Source of the DNA: Streptomyces sp. SCSIO 30461
GTDB taxonomy: Bacteria; Actinomycetota; Actinomycetes; Streptomycetales; Streptomycetaceae
Length of the DNA stretch: 64,000 nt
Direction of reading: 5' to 3'
NCBI RefSeq assembly: GCF_037023745.1
Contig: NZ_CP146101.1
Span: 1,488,001-1,552,000, forward strand
Position numbers and translations under genes: made by a program. A model generated the notes under the pieces. That model was not told the origin of the DNA. It was given only the letters and a program-made list of their open reading frames with translations, and did not search any database. Position 1 is the stretch's first letter, and the number at the start of each line of letters is the position of its first letter. This document shows, piece by piece, positions 17,986 to 26,371 of the stretch.

Positions 17986-18951
17986 CTACTGATCGACCCG
18001 GATCCCGACCTCGCCGGTACCGTCCACGCCCCGCCCCACCTGCTGCCAGCCCTCGTACGCCTCGTCCGCGTTCCAGACGCGGCCCCCGTACGAGACCTGG
18101 GTGATGCGCAGCAGATCCGCCTGCGCCACCGCCCAGTGCGCCAGTTCCCAGCCGCGCCGCGCCTTCGCCGCGGCCCGGGAGCCGCCGCCCGGCGCGACGG
18201 TCACCGGCACCCGCAGCTCGGCCCCTGCGCCGGCGGTGTGCCGGGCACCCGCGCGGCCCGCACCGGTGACCGCGGGCAGCACGCCCTCGCCGAAGGTCCG
18301 AACCAGCTCGGTGCGCACCTTCGCGGGGTCACCGGCTCCCGGCTGGCGTCCCGTGGTGCAGGTCAGCGCCGCCGGGGCTCGTCCGGTGAGTGCCGCCGCG
18401 AGCAGCGTGGCCCCCGGCTCGTGCTTGGCGTACGCCCGCGGATAGCCGCTGCGCTGGACCCGCTGTGCCGCCTCGGTCAGCGGGAGTCGTGAATAGCCCG
18501 GCACATCGGCCAGGTGCTCGTAGAACTTCCCGGCGGAGTACACCGGGTCGAGGATCTGCCGGGTGGTGCCCCAGCCCATGGACGGCCGCTGCTGGAACAG
18601 CCCGAGCGAGTCCCGGTCCCCGTAGCTGATGTTGAGCAGCATCGACTCCTGCATCGCCGTCGCCAGGGCGATGGTCACCGCGCGCTCCGGCATTCCCCGG
18701 ACGGTGCCCACGGCGGAGATCGTGGCGGCGTTGGCCGCCATCTCCGGGGTCAGCTCGAACGAGGCATCCGGATCCGTCCCGGAGTCGGGTCCGCCGGCGG
18801 CACGCACGACGCACCCCGGTGTGCCCGTCTCCCAGCTCTCGTACCGCACGAACACGTACGCGACGAGTGCCAGCAGTACGGAGAGCCCGGCGATGGCGCG
18901 CAGCAGACGGCCGAACCGGGAGGCGGAGGCGTTCGAGACGGTCTCGGTCAC
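17986..18951 (-). CDS. Membrane-anchored lysozyme-like protein
   Basis: 321 residues. A short tail is followed by one transmembrane helix (about 16-36), then an exported domain of lysozyme-like fold: AMQESMLLNISYGDRDSLG carries the presumed catalytic Glu102, followed by FQQRPSMGWGT, which is characteristic of this streptomycete family (often mislabelled heavy-metal transporter). GTG 18951 is chosen because upstream frame is antisense to dapE. It may cut or bind peptidoglycan. The activity is inferred from fold. Confidence 0.75.
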   Translation of the reverse strand: MTETVSNASASRFGRLLRAIAGLSVLLALVAYVFVRYESWETGTPGCVVRAAGGPDSGTDPDASFELTPEMAANAATISAVGTVRGMPERAVTIALATAMQESMLLNISYGDRDSLGLFQQRPSMGWGTTRQILDPVYSAGKFYEHLADVPGYSRLPLTEAAQRVQRSGYPRAYAKHEPGATLLAAALTGRAPAALTCTTGRQPGAGDPAKVRTELVRTFGEGVLPAVTGAGRAGARHTAGAGAELRVPVTVAPGGGSRAAAKARRGWELAHWAVAQADLLRITQVSYGGRVWNADEAYEGWQQVGRGVDGTGEVGIRVDQ

Positions 18952-19080
18952 GCGCCAAAGGTACCGGTCCCGACGGCCGGCTCCGCAGGGACCGTTCTCG
19001 CGTGCGGGGGCAGCCCGAAACGCGCCCCGACCGTCCGGCTCCTCCGACCGCCCGAGGGCCGGGGCGAGCGGGACAGCCCT

Positions 19081-19086
19081 TAGGGT
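19081..19086 (+). promoter_or_regulatory. -10 element of leaderless dapE
   Basis: TAGGGT lies exactly 6 bases before ATG 19093, and no ribosome site is present; nearly the same arrangement (TAGGCT, six G/C bases, ATG) is seen at mshB. Confidence 0.55.
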
Positions 19087-19092
19087 CGGGGC

Positions 19093-20172
19093 ATGCCCGA
19101 AACCGCGCTTGACCTCACCCTGGACGCCCCGGCACTCACCGCGCGCCTCGTCGACTTCCCGTCGGTCAGCGGAAACGAGGAGCCACTCGCCGACGCGATC
19201 GAGGAGGCCCTGCGCGCGCTGCCGCACCTCACCGTCGACCGGCACGGCAACAACGTCGTGGCCCGCACCATGCTGGGTCGTGCCGAGCGGGTCGTACTCG
19301 CCGGGCACATCGACACCGTGCCGATCGCGGACAACGTCCCCTCGCGGCTGGACGAGAACGGCGTGCTGTGGGGCTGCGGTACCTCCGACATGAAGTCGGG
19401 CGTGGCCTTGCAACTGAGGATCGCGGCGACCGTCCCCGCCCCCAACCGCGACCTCACCTTCGTGTTCTACGACAACGAGGAGGTCGCCGCACACCTCAAC
19501 GGACTCGGGCACGTGGCCGAGGCTCACCCCGACTGGCTCGAAGGTGACTTCGCCGTGCTGCTGGAGCCGTCCGACGCCCAGGTCGAGGGCGGCTGCCAGG
19601 GAACCCTGCGGGTCCATCTGCGGCTGACCGGGGAGCGCGCGCACTCTGCGCGCGCCTGGATGGGCTCCAACGCGATCCACGCCGCAGGGCCCGTACTGGC
19701 CAGGCTCGCCGCGTACGAGCCGCGCCGTCCGGTGATCGACGGGCTCGAATACCGAGAGGGCCTCAATGCCGTGGGCATCGAGGGCGGTGTCGCCACCAAC
19801 GTCATCCCCGACGCGTGCACCGTGGTGGTCAACTACCGCTACGCCCCCGACCGCACGATGGCGGAGGCGGAAGCCCATGTCCGCGAGGTGTTCGCGGACT
19901 GCGGGGTCGCCGAATTCATCGTGGACGACCACACGGGAGGCGCGCTGCCGGGGCTCTCCCATCCGGCCGCCGCCGCGTTCATGACGGCCGTGGGTGGCAC
20001 GGCCCAGCCCAAGTTCGGCTGGACGGACGTCTCACGGTTCAGCGCCCTGGGCGTCCCCGCCGTGAACTACGGACCCGGGGACGCGCTGCTCGCCCACAAG
20101 CGGGACGAGCATGTGGCCGTGGCCAGGATCACGCACTGCGAGGAGCGCCTGCGGAACTGGCTCACGGTCTGA
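19093..20172 (+). CDS. dapE: Succinyl-diaminopimelate desuccinylase DapE
   Basis: 359-residue M20 family dinuclear zinc amidohydrolase that removes succinate from N-succinyl-LL-DAP, giving LL-DAP for lysine and peptidoglycan. Metal site: GHIDTVP (His72, Asp74), CGTSDMKSG (bridging Asp), DNEEVA (catalytic Glu and ligand Glu) and ALLAHKRDEHV near the C terminus (last His). The dimerisation domain (about 175-290) carries GERAHSARAWMG. Actinobacterial DapE length. Stands alone, with dapC 2.5 kb upstream. Confidence 0.92.
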   Translation: MPETALDLTLDAPALTARLVDFPSVSGNEEPLADAIEEALRALPHLTVDRHGNNVVARTMLGRAERVVLAGHIDTVPIADNVPSRLDENGVLWGCGTSDMKSGVALQLRIAATVPAPNRDLTFVFYDNEEVAAHLNGLGHVAEAHPDWLEGDFAVLLEPSDAQVEGGCQGTLRVHLRLTGERAHSARAWMGSNAIHAAGPVLARLAAYEPRRPVIDGLEYREGLNAVGIEGGVATNVIPDACTVVVNYRYAPDRTMAEAEAHVREVFADCGVAEFIVDDHTGGALPGLSHPAAAAFMTAVGGTAQPKFGWTDVSRFSALGVPAVNYGPGDALLAHKRDEHVAVARITHCEERLRNWLTV

Positions 20173-20244
20173 TCCGCTCGTCCCGCTGCCGCGGATCTCC
20201 CTGTCCGACCCATGGAATTCAGCTCCAGTCGACCTTCGTGGACC

Positions 20245-20250
20245 TACCCT
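20245..20250 (+). promoter_or_regulatory. Possible -10 for the LOG-family gene
   Basis: TACCCT about 43 bases before ATG 20294, leaving a leader of about 35 bases that includes the GGAGGGAG ribosome site. Confidence 0.35.
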
Positions 20251-20293
20251 GACCAGGAATGAGCATGCGAGCATGCAGCGGAGGGAGCAGGTC

Positions 20294-21076
20294 ATGAGCA
20301 ACCCCGAGGAAGCAGGGCGACCGGAGGAGCAGCGGACGGGGCCGGTGCTGCGCCGAAGGGAGCAGATCCAGCCCGGCACCACGGACCAGCGGCTGCTGGA
20401 TACCGAGGGTGACTCCGAGTGGGTGCACACCGATCCCTGGCGGGTCATGCGCATCCAGTCGGAGTTCGTGGAGGGGTTCGGTGCCCTCGCAGAGCTCCCC
20501 AGCGCCATCAGCGTCTTCGGCTCCGCTCGGACCACCCCCGGCAGCCCCGAGTACGAGGCAGGCATCCGGATCGGCACGGCGCTCGCCGACGCGGGCTTCG
20601 CCGTGATCACCGGCGGCGGACCGGGGTCCATGGAGGCCGCCAACAAGGGGGCAGGGAACGCCAAGGGGATCTCCGTCGGGCTCGGTATCGAGCTGCCCTT
20701 CGAGCAGGGGCTCAACCCGCATGTCGACATCGGCGTGAACTTCCGCTACTTCTTCGTCCGCAAGACGATGTTCGTGAAGTACGCGCAGGGCTTCGTCGTC
20801 CTGCCCGGCGGTCTCGGCACTCTGGACGAGCTCTTCGAGGCCCTCACCCTCGTCCAGACCGGCAAGGTGACCCGCTTCCCGATCGTGCTCTTCGGCACGG
20901 CCTACTGGAGCGGTCTGGTCGAATGGCTGCGGGACACCGTGGTCGCGCAGGGCAAGGCATCCGAGAACGATCTGCTGCTCTTCCACGTCACGGACGACGT
21001 GGAAGAGGCGGTCGCGCTGGTCACCAAGGAGGCGGGCACGCCCGTCGCGGTACCGTTCGAGGGGTACGAGGCCTGA
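20294..21076 (+). CDS. LOG family nucleotide 5'-monophosphate phosphoribohydrolase (TIGR00730)
   Basis: 260 residues with the Rossmann-like fold once called lysine decarboxylase-like. Both family signatures are present: GGGPGSMEAANKGA (108-120) and PGGLGTLDE (171-179). Such proteins hydrolyse nucleoside monophosphates, and in plants and some actinobacteria release active cytokinin. The N-terminal 50 residues are a polar extension usual in actinobacterial members. ATG 20294 follows GGAGGGAG. A hairpin separates it from convergent folP. Confidence 0.85.
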   Translation: MSNPEEAGRPEEQRTGPVLRRREQIQPGTTDQRLLDTEGDSEWVHTDPWRVMRIQSEFVEGFGALAELPSAISVFGSARTTPGSPEYEAGIRIGTALADAGFAVITGGGPGSMEAANKGAGNAKGISVGLGIELPFEQGLNPHVDIGVNFRYFFVRKTMFVKYAQGFVVLPGGLGTLDELFEALTLVQTGKVTRFPIVLFGTAYWSGLVEWLRDTVVAQGKASENDLLLFHVTDDVEEAVALVTKEAGTPVAVPFEGYEA

Positions 21077-21090
21077 CGGCCGCCGTGCCG

Positions 21091-21130
21091 ACGCGGGTAC
21101 GGGCCCGGCGGTCGCGGCCCGTACCCGTGT
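21091..21130. terminator. Bidirectional hairpin between the LOG gene and folP
   Basis: ACGCGGGTACGGGCC and GGCCCGTACCCGTGT form a 15-bp stem with one G-U pair around a 10-base loop, between two convergent stops. Confidence 0.8.
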
Positions 21131-21143
21131 GGCACCCTCCCGC

Positions 21144-22016
21144 TCAGGCCAGGCCGCGGCGAGCGACGGCCGGGGGGCGGTGCCCGGCGATGCAGGCGAC
21201 CATGTCCAGCACCTGGCGGGTCTCCGCCACCTCGTGGACGCGGTACACCTGAGCGCCGAGCCAGGCCGATACGGCCGTGGTCGCGAGCGTGCCGATCAGC
21301 CGCTCCTTGACCGGGCGGTCGAGGGTCTCGCCGACGAAGTCCTTGTTGGACAGCGACACCAGCACCGGTCGGCCCGTCTCGACCATCTCGCCCAGACGCC
21401 GCGTCGCCTCCAGGGAATGCCGGGTGTTCTTGCCGAAGTCATGCCCCGGGTCGATGAGGATGGCATCCCTCCGCACTCCGAGCCGCTCGGCACGTTCGGC
21501 GAGACGGTTGGTCACCCGCAGGACGTCCGCCATCACGTCCTCGTACTCGACCCGGTGCGGGCGGGTCCGCGGCTCCGCACCTCCGGCGTGGGTGCACACC
21601 AGGCCCACGTCGTAGCGTGCGGCCACCTCGGCCAGCTTCGGGTCCACCCCGCCCCAGGCGTCGTTGAGCAGGTCCGCGCCCGCCTCGCAGACGGCGGCCC
21701 CCACATCGTGCCGCCAGGTGTCCACGCTGATCACCACATCGGGGAAGCGGCGGCGGACCTCGGCGACGAAGCCCACCGTACGGCGGGCCTCCTCCTCGGC
21801 CGACACCTCTTCGCCGGGGCCGGCCTTCACTCCTCCGATGTCGACGATGGCGGCGCCCTCCGCCACGGCCTGCTCCACACGGGTGAGCGCCGGCTCGTCA
21901 CGGAACGTGGCGCCCTGGTCGTAGAAGGAGTCCGGTGTCCGGTTCACGATCGCCATGACCACCGGTTCACGCGGATCGAACTCGCGTCGGCCCAGCCGCA
22001 GATTTCCGCCGCGCAT
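21144..22016 (-). CDS. folP: Dihydropteroate synthase-like protein FolP
   Basis: 290 residues, TIM-barrel pterin-binding family; joins pterin pyrophosphate to p-aminobenzoate in folate synthesis. VNRTPDSFYD (24-33), DIGGVKAGPG, VISVDTW, DPGHDFGKN and SLSNKDFVGET mark the barrel strands. ATG 22016 is chosen for GAGGAGGAAA upstream. Two features differ from textbook FolP: the second strand has DIGGVKAGPG rather than DIGGEST/ESTRPG, as in the second actinobacterial paralogue (FolP2 type), whose folate activity is doubtful. So a non-folate role cannot be excluded. Confidence 0.8.
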   Translation of the reverse strand: MRGGNLRLGRREFDPREPVVMAIVNRTPDSFYDQGATFRDEPALTRVEQAVAEGAAIVDIGGVKAGPGEEVSAEEEARRTVGFVAEVRRRFPDVVISVDTWRHDVGAAVCEAGADLLNDAWGGVDPKLAEVAARYDVGLVCTHAGGAEPRTRPHRVEYEDVMADVLRVTNRLAERAERLGVRRDAILIDPGHDFGKNTRHSLEATRRLGEMVETGRPVLVSLSNKDFVGETLDRPVKERLIGTLATTAVSAWLGAQVYRVHEVAETRQVLDMVACIAGHRPPAVARRGLA

Positions 22017-22129
22017 CCCCTGTTTCCTCCTCGTTCCCTCCCCGCCTGCCGTCGCCTGCGACCTTAGCCGTCGGTCGCGCATGGCACGATCGGCAGCAGA
22101 CGGTTTCCTGCTCAGGGGAGAGGCGCGCT

Positions 22130-22612
22130 GTGTTCTGGTTCTTGCTGATCGCGATGGTCGTGGTCGTCGCCGCGGTCACGCTCGCGGTGGTCGGCGGCGG
22201 GGGGAGCGAGATCCTTCCGGACGCGGCCCCCGAGCAGCTCGTGGACCCGTTGCCGGTGGCCCGTCCCGTGGGGCGCGCCGACATCGAGGCGCTGCGGCTG
22301 CCGCTCGCGCCGCGGGGCTACCGGATGGCCGATGTGGACGACGTGCTTGACAGGCTGGGCGCCGAGATCGCCGAGCGGGACGCCCGGATCCTGCAGTTGG
22401 AGTCGGCGCTGGCCGAGCCGAGGCAGTCGGGCGGCGGCATGTCCGACAAGCGTCCGGAGCCCGGGCCGGGCGAGCAGGGCGGCGGCGTGAGCGGCGGCAT
22501 GTTCGACGAGGAGCCTGAGCCGGGCGGGCGGTCGGAGCCCGAGCCGGGAGAGCGGCAGGGCGACCTGTTCGACAAGCGTCCGGAGCCCGGGCCGGACGAG
22601 GAACAGCGATGA
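22130..22612 (+). CDS. Short DivIVA-domain membrane protein
   Basis: 160 residues. GTG 22130 follows GGGGAGA. An N-terminal transmembrane helix (1-21, WFLLIAMVVVVAAVTLAVV) is followed by a DivIVA-like segment (RADIEALRLPLAPRGYRMADVDDVLDRL, given here in part; about 48-80) and a short coiled coil (AEIAERDARILQLESALAE). The tail is acidic and repetitive: DKRPEPGPGE and DKRPEPGPDE. DivIVA domains recognise curved membrane or pole complexes. Its stop overlaps the ATG of the glycosylase gene (ATGA), so the two are coupled. Confidence 0.8.
   Translation: MFWFLLIAMVVVVAAVTLAVVGGGGSEILPDAAPEQLVDPLPVARPVGRADIEALRLPLAPRGYRMADVDDVLDRLGAEIAERDARILQLESALAEPRQSGGGMSDKRPEPGPGEQGGGVSGGMFDEEPEPGGRSEPEPGERQGDLFDKRPEPGPDEEQR
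22445..22595. repeat. Two exact 25-bp direct repeats in the DivIVA-like gene
   Basis: The 25 bases beginning GACAAGCGTCCGGAGCCCGG at 22445-22469 recur exactly at 22571-22595, in the same frame, and encode the repeated DKRPEPGP tail unit. Confidence 0.85.
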
Positions 22613-23193
22613 CGGGCGGCGGCGCGATCACGGGCCCCGACGGTCGGCTGCGCTGCCCCTGGGGTGTGTCGACCCCGGACTACGTCGCCTATCACGACGA
22701 GGAATGGGGCCGCCCGGTCCACGGGGACGACGCCCTGTTCGAGCGGCTCTCCCTGGAGGCGTTCCAGTCCGGCCTTTCCTGGATCACCATCCTGCGCCGC
22801 AGGGAGACCTTCCGGAAGGCCTTCGACGGCTTCCGTGTCGCCGCGGTCGCCGGCTTCACCGAAGCCGACCAGGAACGCCTGCTCTCGGACCCCGGCATCA
22901 TCCGCAACCGCGCGAAGGTCGAAGCGACGCTCGCGAACGCACGCGTGCTGGCGGAGTGGAGCCCCGGTGAGCTGGACACGCTGGTCTGGTCGTACGCCCC
23001 CGACCCCGCGGCCCGGCCCGTGCCGCGCACGACGGCGGACGTGCCCGCCGTCACGGACGAGTCCAAGGCCCTCTCCAGGGACCTCAAGAAGCGCGGCCTG
23101 CGGTTCATCGGCCCCACCACGGCGTACGCCCTGATGCAGGCGTGCGGACTGGTCGACGACCATCTGGCGGACTGCGTCGCCCGCCGTGCCTGA
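22609..23193 (+). CDS. tag: DNA-3-methyladenine glycosylase I (Tag)
   Basis: 194-residue base-excision enzyme that removes 3-methyladenine. Family marks: RCPWG (Cys16), YHDEEWG (28-34, His zinc ligand and substrate-binding Glu), GLSWITILRRRETFRKAF, and the C-terminal zinc residues in LVDDHLADC. ATG overlaps the preceding stop by one base pair step (ATGA), so it is co-translated with the DivIVA-like protein. A strong hairpin ends the pair. Confidence 0.92.
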   Translation: MTGGGAITGPDGRLRCPWGVSTPDYVAYHDEEWGRPVHGDDALFERLSLEAFQSGLSWITILRRRETFRKAFDGFRVAAVAGFTEADQERLLSDPGIIRNRAKVEATLANARVLAEWSPGELDTLVWSYAPDPAARPVPRTTADVPAVTDESKALSRDLKKRGLRFIGPTTAYALMQACGLVDDHLADCVARRA

Positions 23194-23220
23194 CGCGGCA
23201 CCTGTCGTGTGCGGGCATGA

Positions 23221-23257
23221 CGATGCCCCGGCGCGGTCGTACCGTGCCGGGGCATCG
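23221..23257. terminator. Bidirectional hairpin between tag and the DUF3117 gene
   Basis: Perfect 12-bp arms CGATGCCCCGGC / GCCGGGGCATCG with a 13-base loop, between convergent stops. Confidence 0.85.
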
Positions 23258-23288
23258 CGAGAACAGAAAGATGTGGGCGCCTTCTGCG

Positions 23289-23456
23289 TCAGCCGACGAC
23301 CTTCTTGAGGGCGTCACCAAGGGCGTCAGCCTCGTCCGGTGTCAGCTCGACGACGAGCCGACCGCCGCCTTCGAGCGGAACGCGCATGACGATGCCCCGC
23401 CCCTCCTTGGTCACCTCGAGCGGGCCATCACCCGTCCGCGGCTTCATGGCCGCCAT
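23289..23456 (-). CDS. DUF3117 protein
   Basis: 55 residues: MAAMKPRTGDGPLEVTKE at the start, then GRGIVMRVPLEGGGRLVVEL and a C-terminal helix TPDEADALGDALKKVVG. This is the small, almost invariant actinobacterial DUF3117 family; function unknown. ATG 23456 is chosen because GGAAGGGG is 8 bases upstream and family members begin MAAMKPRT; a longer frame from 23513 is unlikely to be used. Confidence 0.9.
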   Translation of the reverse strand: MAAMKPRTGDGPLEVTKEGRGIVMRVPLEGGGRLVVELTPDEADALGDALKKVVG

Positions 23457-23804
23457 GCTCGTTCCCCTTCCTGAAACCAGCTCATCGTCAGCCGACGGCC
23501 CCTGGGTGGGCACACGTCACCGGCATCGAACACATTGCTTCCTGGCCATTATCCCGCATGGCGGGACCCGATGACCAACATCGGTCTGCATCGCTTGCGC
23601 AACGCGCTTTCGCAAAACCACCCAATTCGGGGATCCGCCTGCGATACTTCGCCATCGCGTTCTCGCCGGGGGGTGCGTTTTCCGGGTGTGCCCTTTGAGC
23701 CAGGTCACATACCGGTGCGTATGTCCGGCCCAGGCGATCTCCGCCATGCTGGGGCCGACACGATCACCGCGATCGACACGAGCACGCCGCGAAGGGGACA
23801 CCAC
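23457..23804. other. 348-base divergent intergenic region
   Basis: Separates the DUF3117 gene (leftward) from the enoyl-CoA hydratase (rightward) and must hold both promoters. A small perfect palindrome TCCCGC-ATG-GCGGGA lies at 23552-23566. No gene, RNA or known operator recognised. Confidence 0.5.
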
Positions 23805-24605
23805 ATGGCCGACACCGTGCTGTACGAGGTCAACGACGGACTCGCCACCATCACGATCAACCGGCCCGAGGCCATGAACGCGATGAACGTCGAGGCCAAG
23901 GAGGCGCTCCGGGACAGCCTGCGCGCCGCCGCCGCGGACACCGCCGTCCGGGCGGTCCTGCTGACCGCCACCGGCAAGGCGTTCTGTGTGGGCCAGGACC
24001 TCAAGGAGCACGTCACCCTCCTGATGTCCGACAAGCAGCAGGGCACCCGGCACACCATGATTACGGTGCGCGACCACTACAACCCCATCGTGCGGGCACT
24101 CACCGAGATGCGTAAGCCGGTGGTCGCCGGGGTGAACGGCGTCGCGGCCGGGGCCGGATTCGGGTTCGCGCTGGCCGCCGACTACCGGGTGGTCGCCGAC
24201 TCGGCGAAGTTCACCACCGCTTTCGCGGGGGTCGCGCTGACCGCCGACTCCGGGGTCTCCTGGACACTGCCCCGTCTGATCGGCGCGAGCCGAGCCGCCG
24301 ACCTGTTGTTCTTCCCGCGTTCGATCTCGGCGCAGGAGGCGTACGACCTGGGCATCGCGAACCGGGTCGTCCCCGCCGACCGGCTTGCCGCCGAGGCGGA
24401 GTCGGTCGCCCGGGACCTGGCGGACGGCCCGACGGTCGCCTATGCGGCGATCAAGGAATCGCTGGCGTTCGGCTCGTCGCACTCGCTGGCCGATTCGCTG
24501 GAGAAGGAGGACGAACTCCAGAGCCTGGCAGGCGCCTCCGAGGACCACGGCATCGCGGTCCAGGCGTTCCTCGACAAGGAGAAGCCCCGGTACCTGGGCC
24601 GCTGA
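23805..24605 (+). CDS. Enoyl-CoA hydratase/isomerase family protein
   Basis: 266-residue crotonase-fold enzyme. The oxyanion-hole segments are GKAFCVGQDL and NGVAAGAGFGFALAAD; the second catalytic Glu position reads FAGVALTADSGVSW, with Asp in place of the usual second Glu, as in many PaaG/PaaB-like isomerases. ATG 23805 follows GAAGGGG. Probably acts in fatty-acid or phenylacetate-type degradation; the isomerase subgroup is inferred. Monocistronic, closed by a perfect hairpin. Confidence 0.88.
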   Translation: MADTVLYEVNDGLATITINRPEAMNAMNVEAKEALRDSLRAAAADTAVRAVLLTATGKAFCVGQDLKEHVTLLMSDKQQGTRHTMITVRDHYNPIVRALTEMRKPVVAGVNGVAAGAGFGFALAADYRVVADSAKFTTAFAGVALTADSGVSWTLPRLIGASRAADLLFFPRSISAQEAYDLGIANRVVPADRLAAEAESVARDLADGPTVAYAAIKESLAFGSSHSLADSLEKEDELQSLAGASEDHGIAVQAFLDKEKPRYLGR

Positions 24606-24636
24606 TCCGCATCCGGGGCTTCGCCGCTCGTACGAT

Positions 24637-24667
24637 CCGCCCGACGCCGCAGCACGGCGTCGGGCGG
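24637..24667. terminator. Hairpin after the enoyl-CoA hydratase gene
   Basis: Perfect 13-bp arms CCGCCCGACGCCG / CGGCGTCGGGCGG with a 5-base loop (CAGCA), between convergent genes. Confidence 0.88.
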
Positions 24668-24761
24668 GCGCGCGGAATCAGGACCCGCCTCGATTCCGGG
24701 TGACGACCCGGGGAGGGGGCGAGGGGGTGCGTTCACGCCGCGAAGTCCCGCCGCGCGAGAC

Positions 24762-25427
24762 TCAGCCGCGCCGCACGGCGCACAGCAGCCCGTCTCCCAC
24801 CGGCAGCAGCGACGGCAGGAGCACCTCGCTCTCCCGGACCGCCCGCAACAGCTCCCGCATCCGCAGCACATCGACCGGCTGTGCCGCCGCGTCCACCGTG
24901 CGGCCATCCGCGAAGGCCCCTTCGAAGCACACAAGACCCCCAGGTCGCAGCAGGCGCAACGATTCAGCGAGGTAGTCCAGCAGCTCCAGCCGGTCGCCGT
25001 CGCAGAAGACGAGGTCGTACCCGCCGTCGGCGAGCCTGGGCAGCACTTCCAGCGCGCGTCCGGGGATGAACCGCGCCCGGTTGCCGGCGAAGCCCGCGGC
25101 GCGGAACGCCTCCCGGGCGAACTGCTGGAGCTCCGGTACCGGATCCACGGTGGTCAGCACGCCGTCGGGGCGCATGCCCCGGAGGAGGTAGATCCCGGAC
25201 ACTCCCGTGCCCGTCCCGATCTCCGCCACCGCCTTGGCGTCGGCCGCCGCCGCCAGCAGTCGCAGAGCGGCGCCGGTGCCTGGAGACACCGAGGGCAGCG
25301 CCGCGTCCCGGGCCCGATCACGGGCCCAGCGCAATGCTTCGTCCTCGGCGACGAAGGCGTCGGCGAACGCCCAGCTCGTCTGCCGGTTGGCGGTAATGGC
25401 CCTCTCCTGTTCCCGTAGTCGGCGCAA
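24762..25427 (-). CDS. O-methyltransferase (class I, SAM-dependent)
   Basis: 221 residues, O-methyltransferase family 3 (caffeoyl-CoA OMT-like). SAM site [18 protein letters not shown]; acidic residue TTVDP; metal-site residues in [14 protein letters not shown]. The start is uncertain. TTG 25427 is favoured because it has a -10 five bases upstream and gives the family length; an ATT codon just before TANRQTSW has a good AGGAGAGGG site and could be a rare start. Diverges from the ECF sigma gene, an arrangement I recall as conserved in Streptomyces. Substrate unknown. Confidence 0.85.
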   Translation of the reverse strand: MRRLREQERAITANRQTSWAFADAFVAEDEALRWARDRARDAALPSVSPGTGAALRLLAAAADAKAVAEIGTGTGVSGIYLLRGMRPDGVLTTVDPVPELQQFAREAFRAAGFAGNRARFIPGRALEVLPRLADGGYDLVFCDGDRLELLDYLAESLRLLRPGGLVCFEGAFADGRTVDAAAQPVDVLRMRELLRAVRESEVLLPSLLPVGDGLLCAVRRG

Positions 25428-25432
25428 CGGTG

Positions 25433-25438
25433 ACTGTA
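25433..25438 (-). promoter_or_regulatory. Possible -10 of a leaderless O-methyltransferase gene
   Basis: TACAGT on the minus strand ends 5 bases before TTG 25427, supporting that start as the leaderless one. Confidence 0.35.
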
Positions 25439-25588
25439 TCCGCTGCGCCCGGGAACCCGCAGATGGGATGGGGCGTTGAGAAGAGGCGTAGGCGCGGTCG
25501 TGCGGGGGCGCAGGTAATGGGTGGGTGGGTGCCGCCGACCCCAAATTCGCGTAAAGATTCTTATCCGGAGCTAACGGGCGAGGTGGCT

Positions 25589-26371
25589 ATGGTAGGGGCT
25601 CCACTGGACACCACCAGAGCCGACAGGGGAGGTGCGGCTGCGCCTGTGGATCGGAAAGGGGTGCTGCGGCGCCTGCTCCGGTCGGCGGGTGAGCCGAAAT
25701 CCGTGACCGACACCGCTGACGAAACCCGCTCCAGCCAGGCCGACCCCGTATCCACCGCGACCTTCGCACCGGCTGCGGAATCGACCGTGTGGACCCCTCC
25801 CACCTGGGAGGACATCGTCAGTACGCACAGCGGCCGGGTCTACCGCCTCGCCTACCGTCTGACCGGAAACCAGCACGACGCGGAAGACCTCACCCAGGAA
25901 GTCTTCGTCCGGGTCTTCCGTTCCCTGGCCACCTATACGCCGGGGACCTTCGAGGGCTGGCTGCACCGCATCACCACGAACCTGTTCCTGGACATGGTCC
26001 GCCGCAAGCAGCGGATCCGTTTCGACGCGCTCGGTGACGACGCGGCGGAGCGGCTGCCCAGCCGGGAGCCGTCGCCGCAACAGGTCTTCCACGACACCCA
26101 CTTCGACGCGGACGTGCAGCAGGCGCTGGACACCCTCGCCCCCGAGTTCCGCGCCGCCGTGGTGCTCTGCGACATCGAGGGGCTCTCCTACGAGGAGATC
26201 GCCGCGACGCTCGGCGTCAAGCTCGGCACCGTCCGCAGCCGTATCCACCGAGGGCGCTCGCATCTGCGCAAGGCGCTGCAGCACCGCTCCCCGGAGGCGC
26301 GCGCCGAGCAGCGTGACCCGGCCGGTTTCGCGGCAGCGGTGACAGGGGCGGGGGAGGGCGGTGCGCAGTGA
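25589..26371 (+). CDS. ECF RNA polymerase sigma factor (SigE-like)
   Basis: 260 residues. Sigma region 2 is about 72-142 ([25 protein letters not shown] in part) and region 4 about 173-230 ([20 protein letters not shown] helix-turn-helix). A 70-residue polar N-terminal extension is unusual for an ECF factor. ATG 25589 follows GAGGTGG. It is coupled (GTGA) to a zinc anti-sigma gene, with HtrA, TatB and Mrp genes downstream; in other actinobacteria this arrangement belongs to the SigE cell-envelope stress group. The ORF is in the SCO5147-type locus by remembered order. Confidence 0.92.
   Translation: MVGAPLDTTRADRGGAAAPVDRKGVLRRLLRSAGEPKSVTDTADETRSSQADPVSTATFAPAAESTVWTPPTWEDIVSTHSGRVYRLAYRLTGNQHDAEDLTQEVFVRVFRSLATYTPGTFEGWLHRITTNLFLDMVRRKQRIRFDALGDDAAERLPSREPSPQQVFHDTHFDADVQQALDTLAPEFRAAVVLCDIEGLSYEEIAATLGVKLGTVRSRIHRGRSHLRKALQHRSPEARAEQRDPAGFAAAVTGAGEGGAQ

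Noticed and set aside
17986..19962. 658-codon minus-strand ORF across dapE
   Set aside because: Only the first 966 bases carry the lysozyme-like protein; the remainder is antisense to dapE with atypical composition. High-GC shadow.
23514..23804. Upstream extension of the enoyl-CoA hydratase frame
   Set aside because: The open frame runs back to 23535 but lacks a ribosome site and the extra residues are not crotonase-like; ATG 23805 has both.
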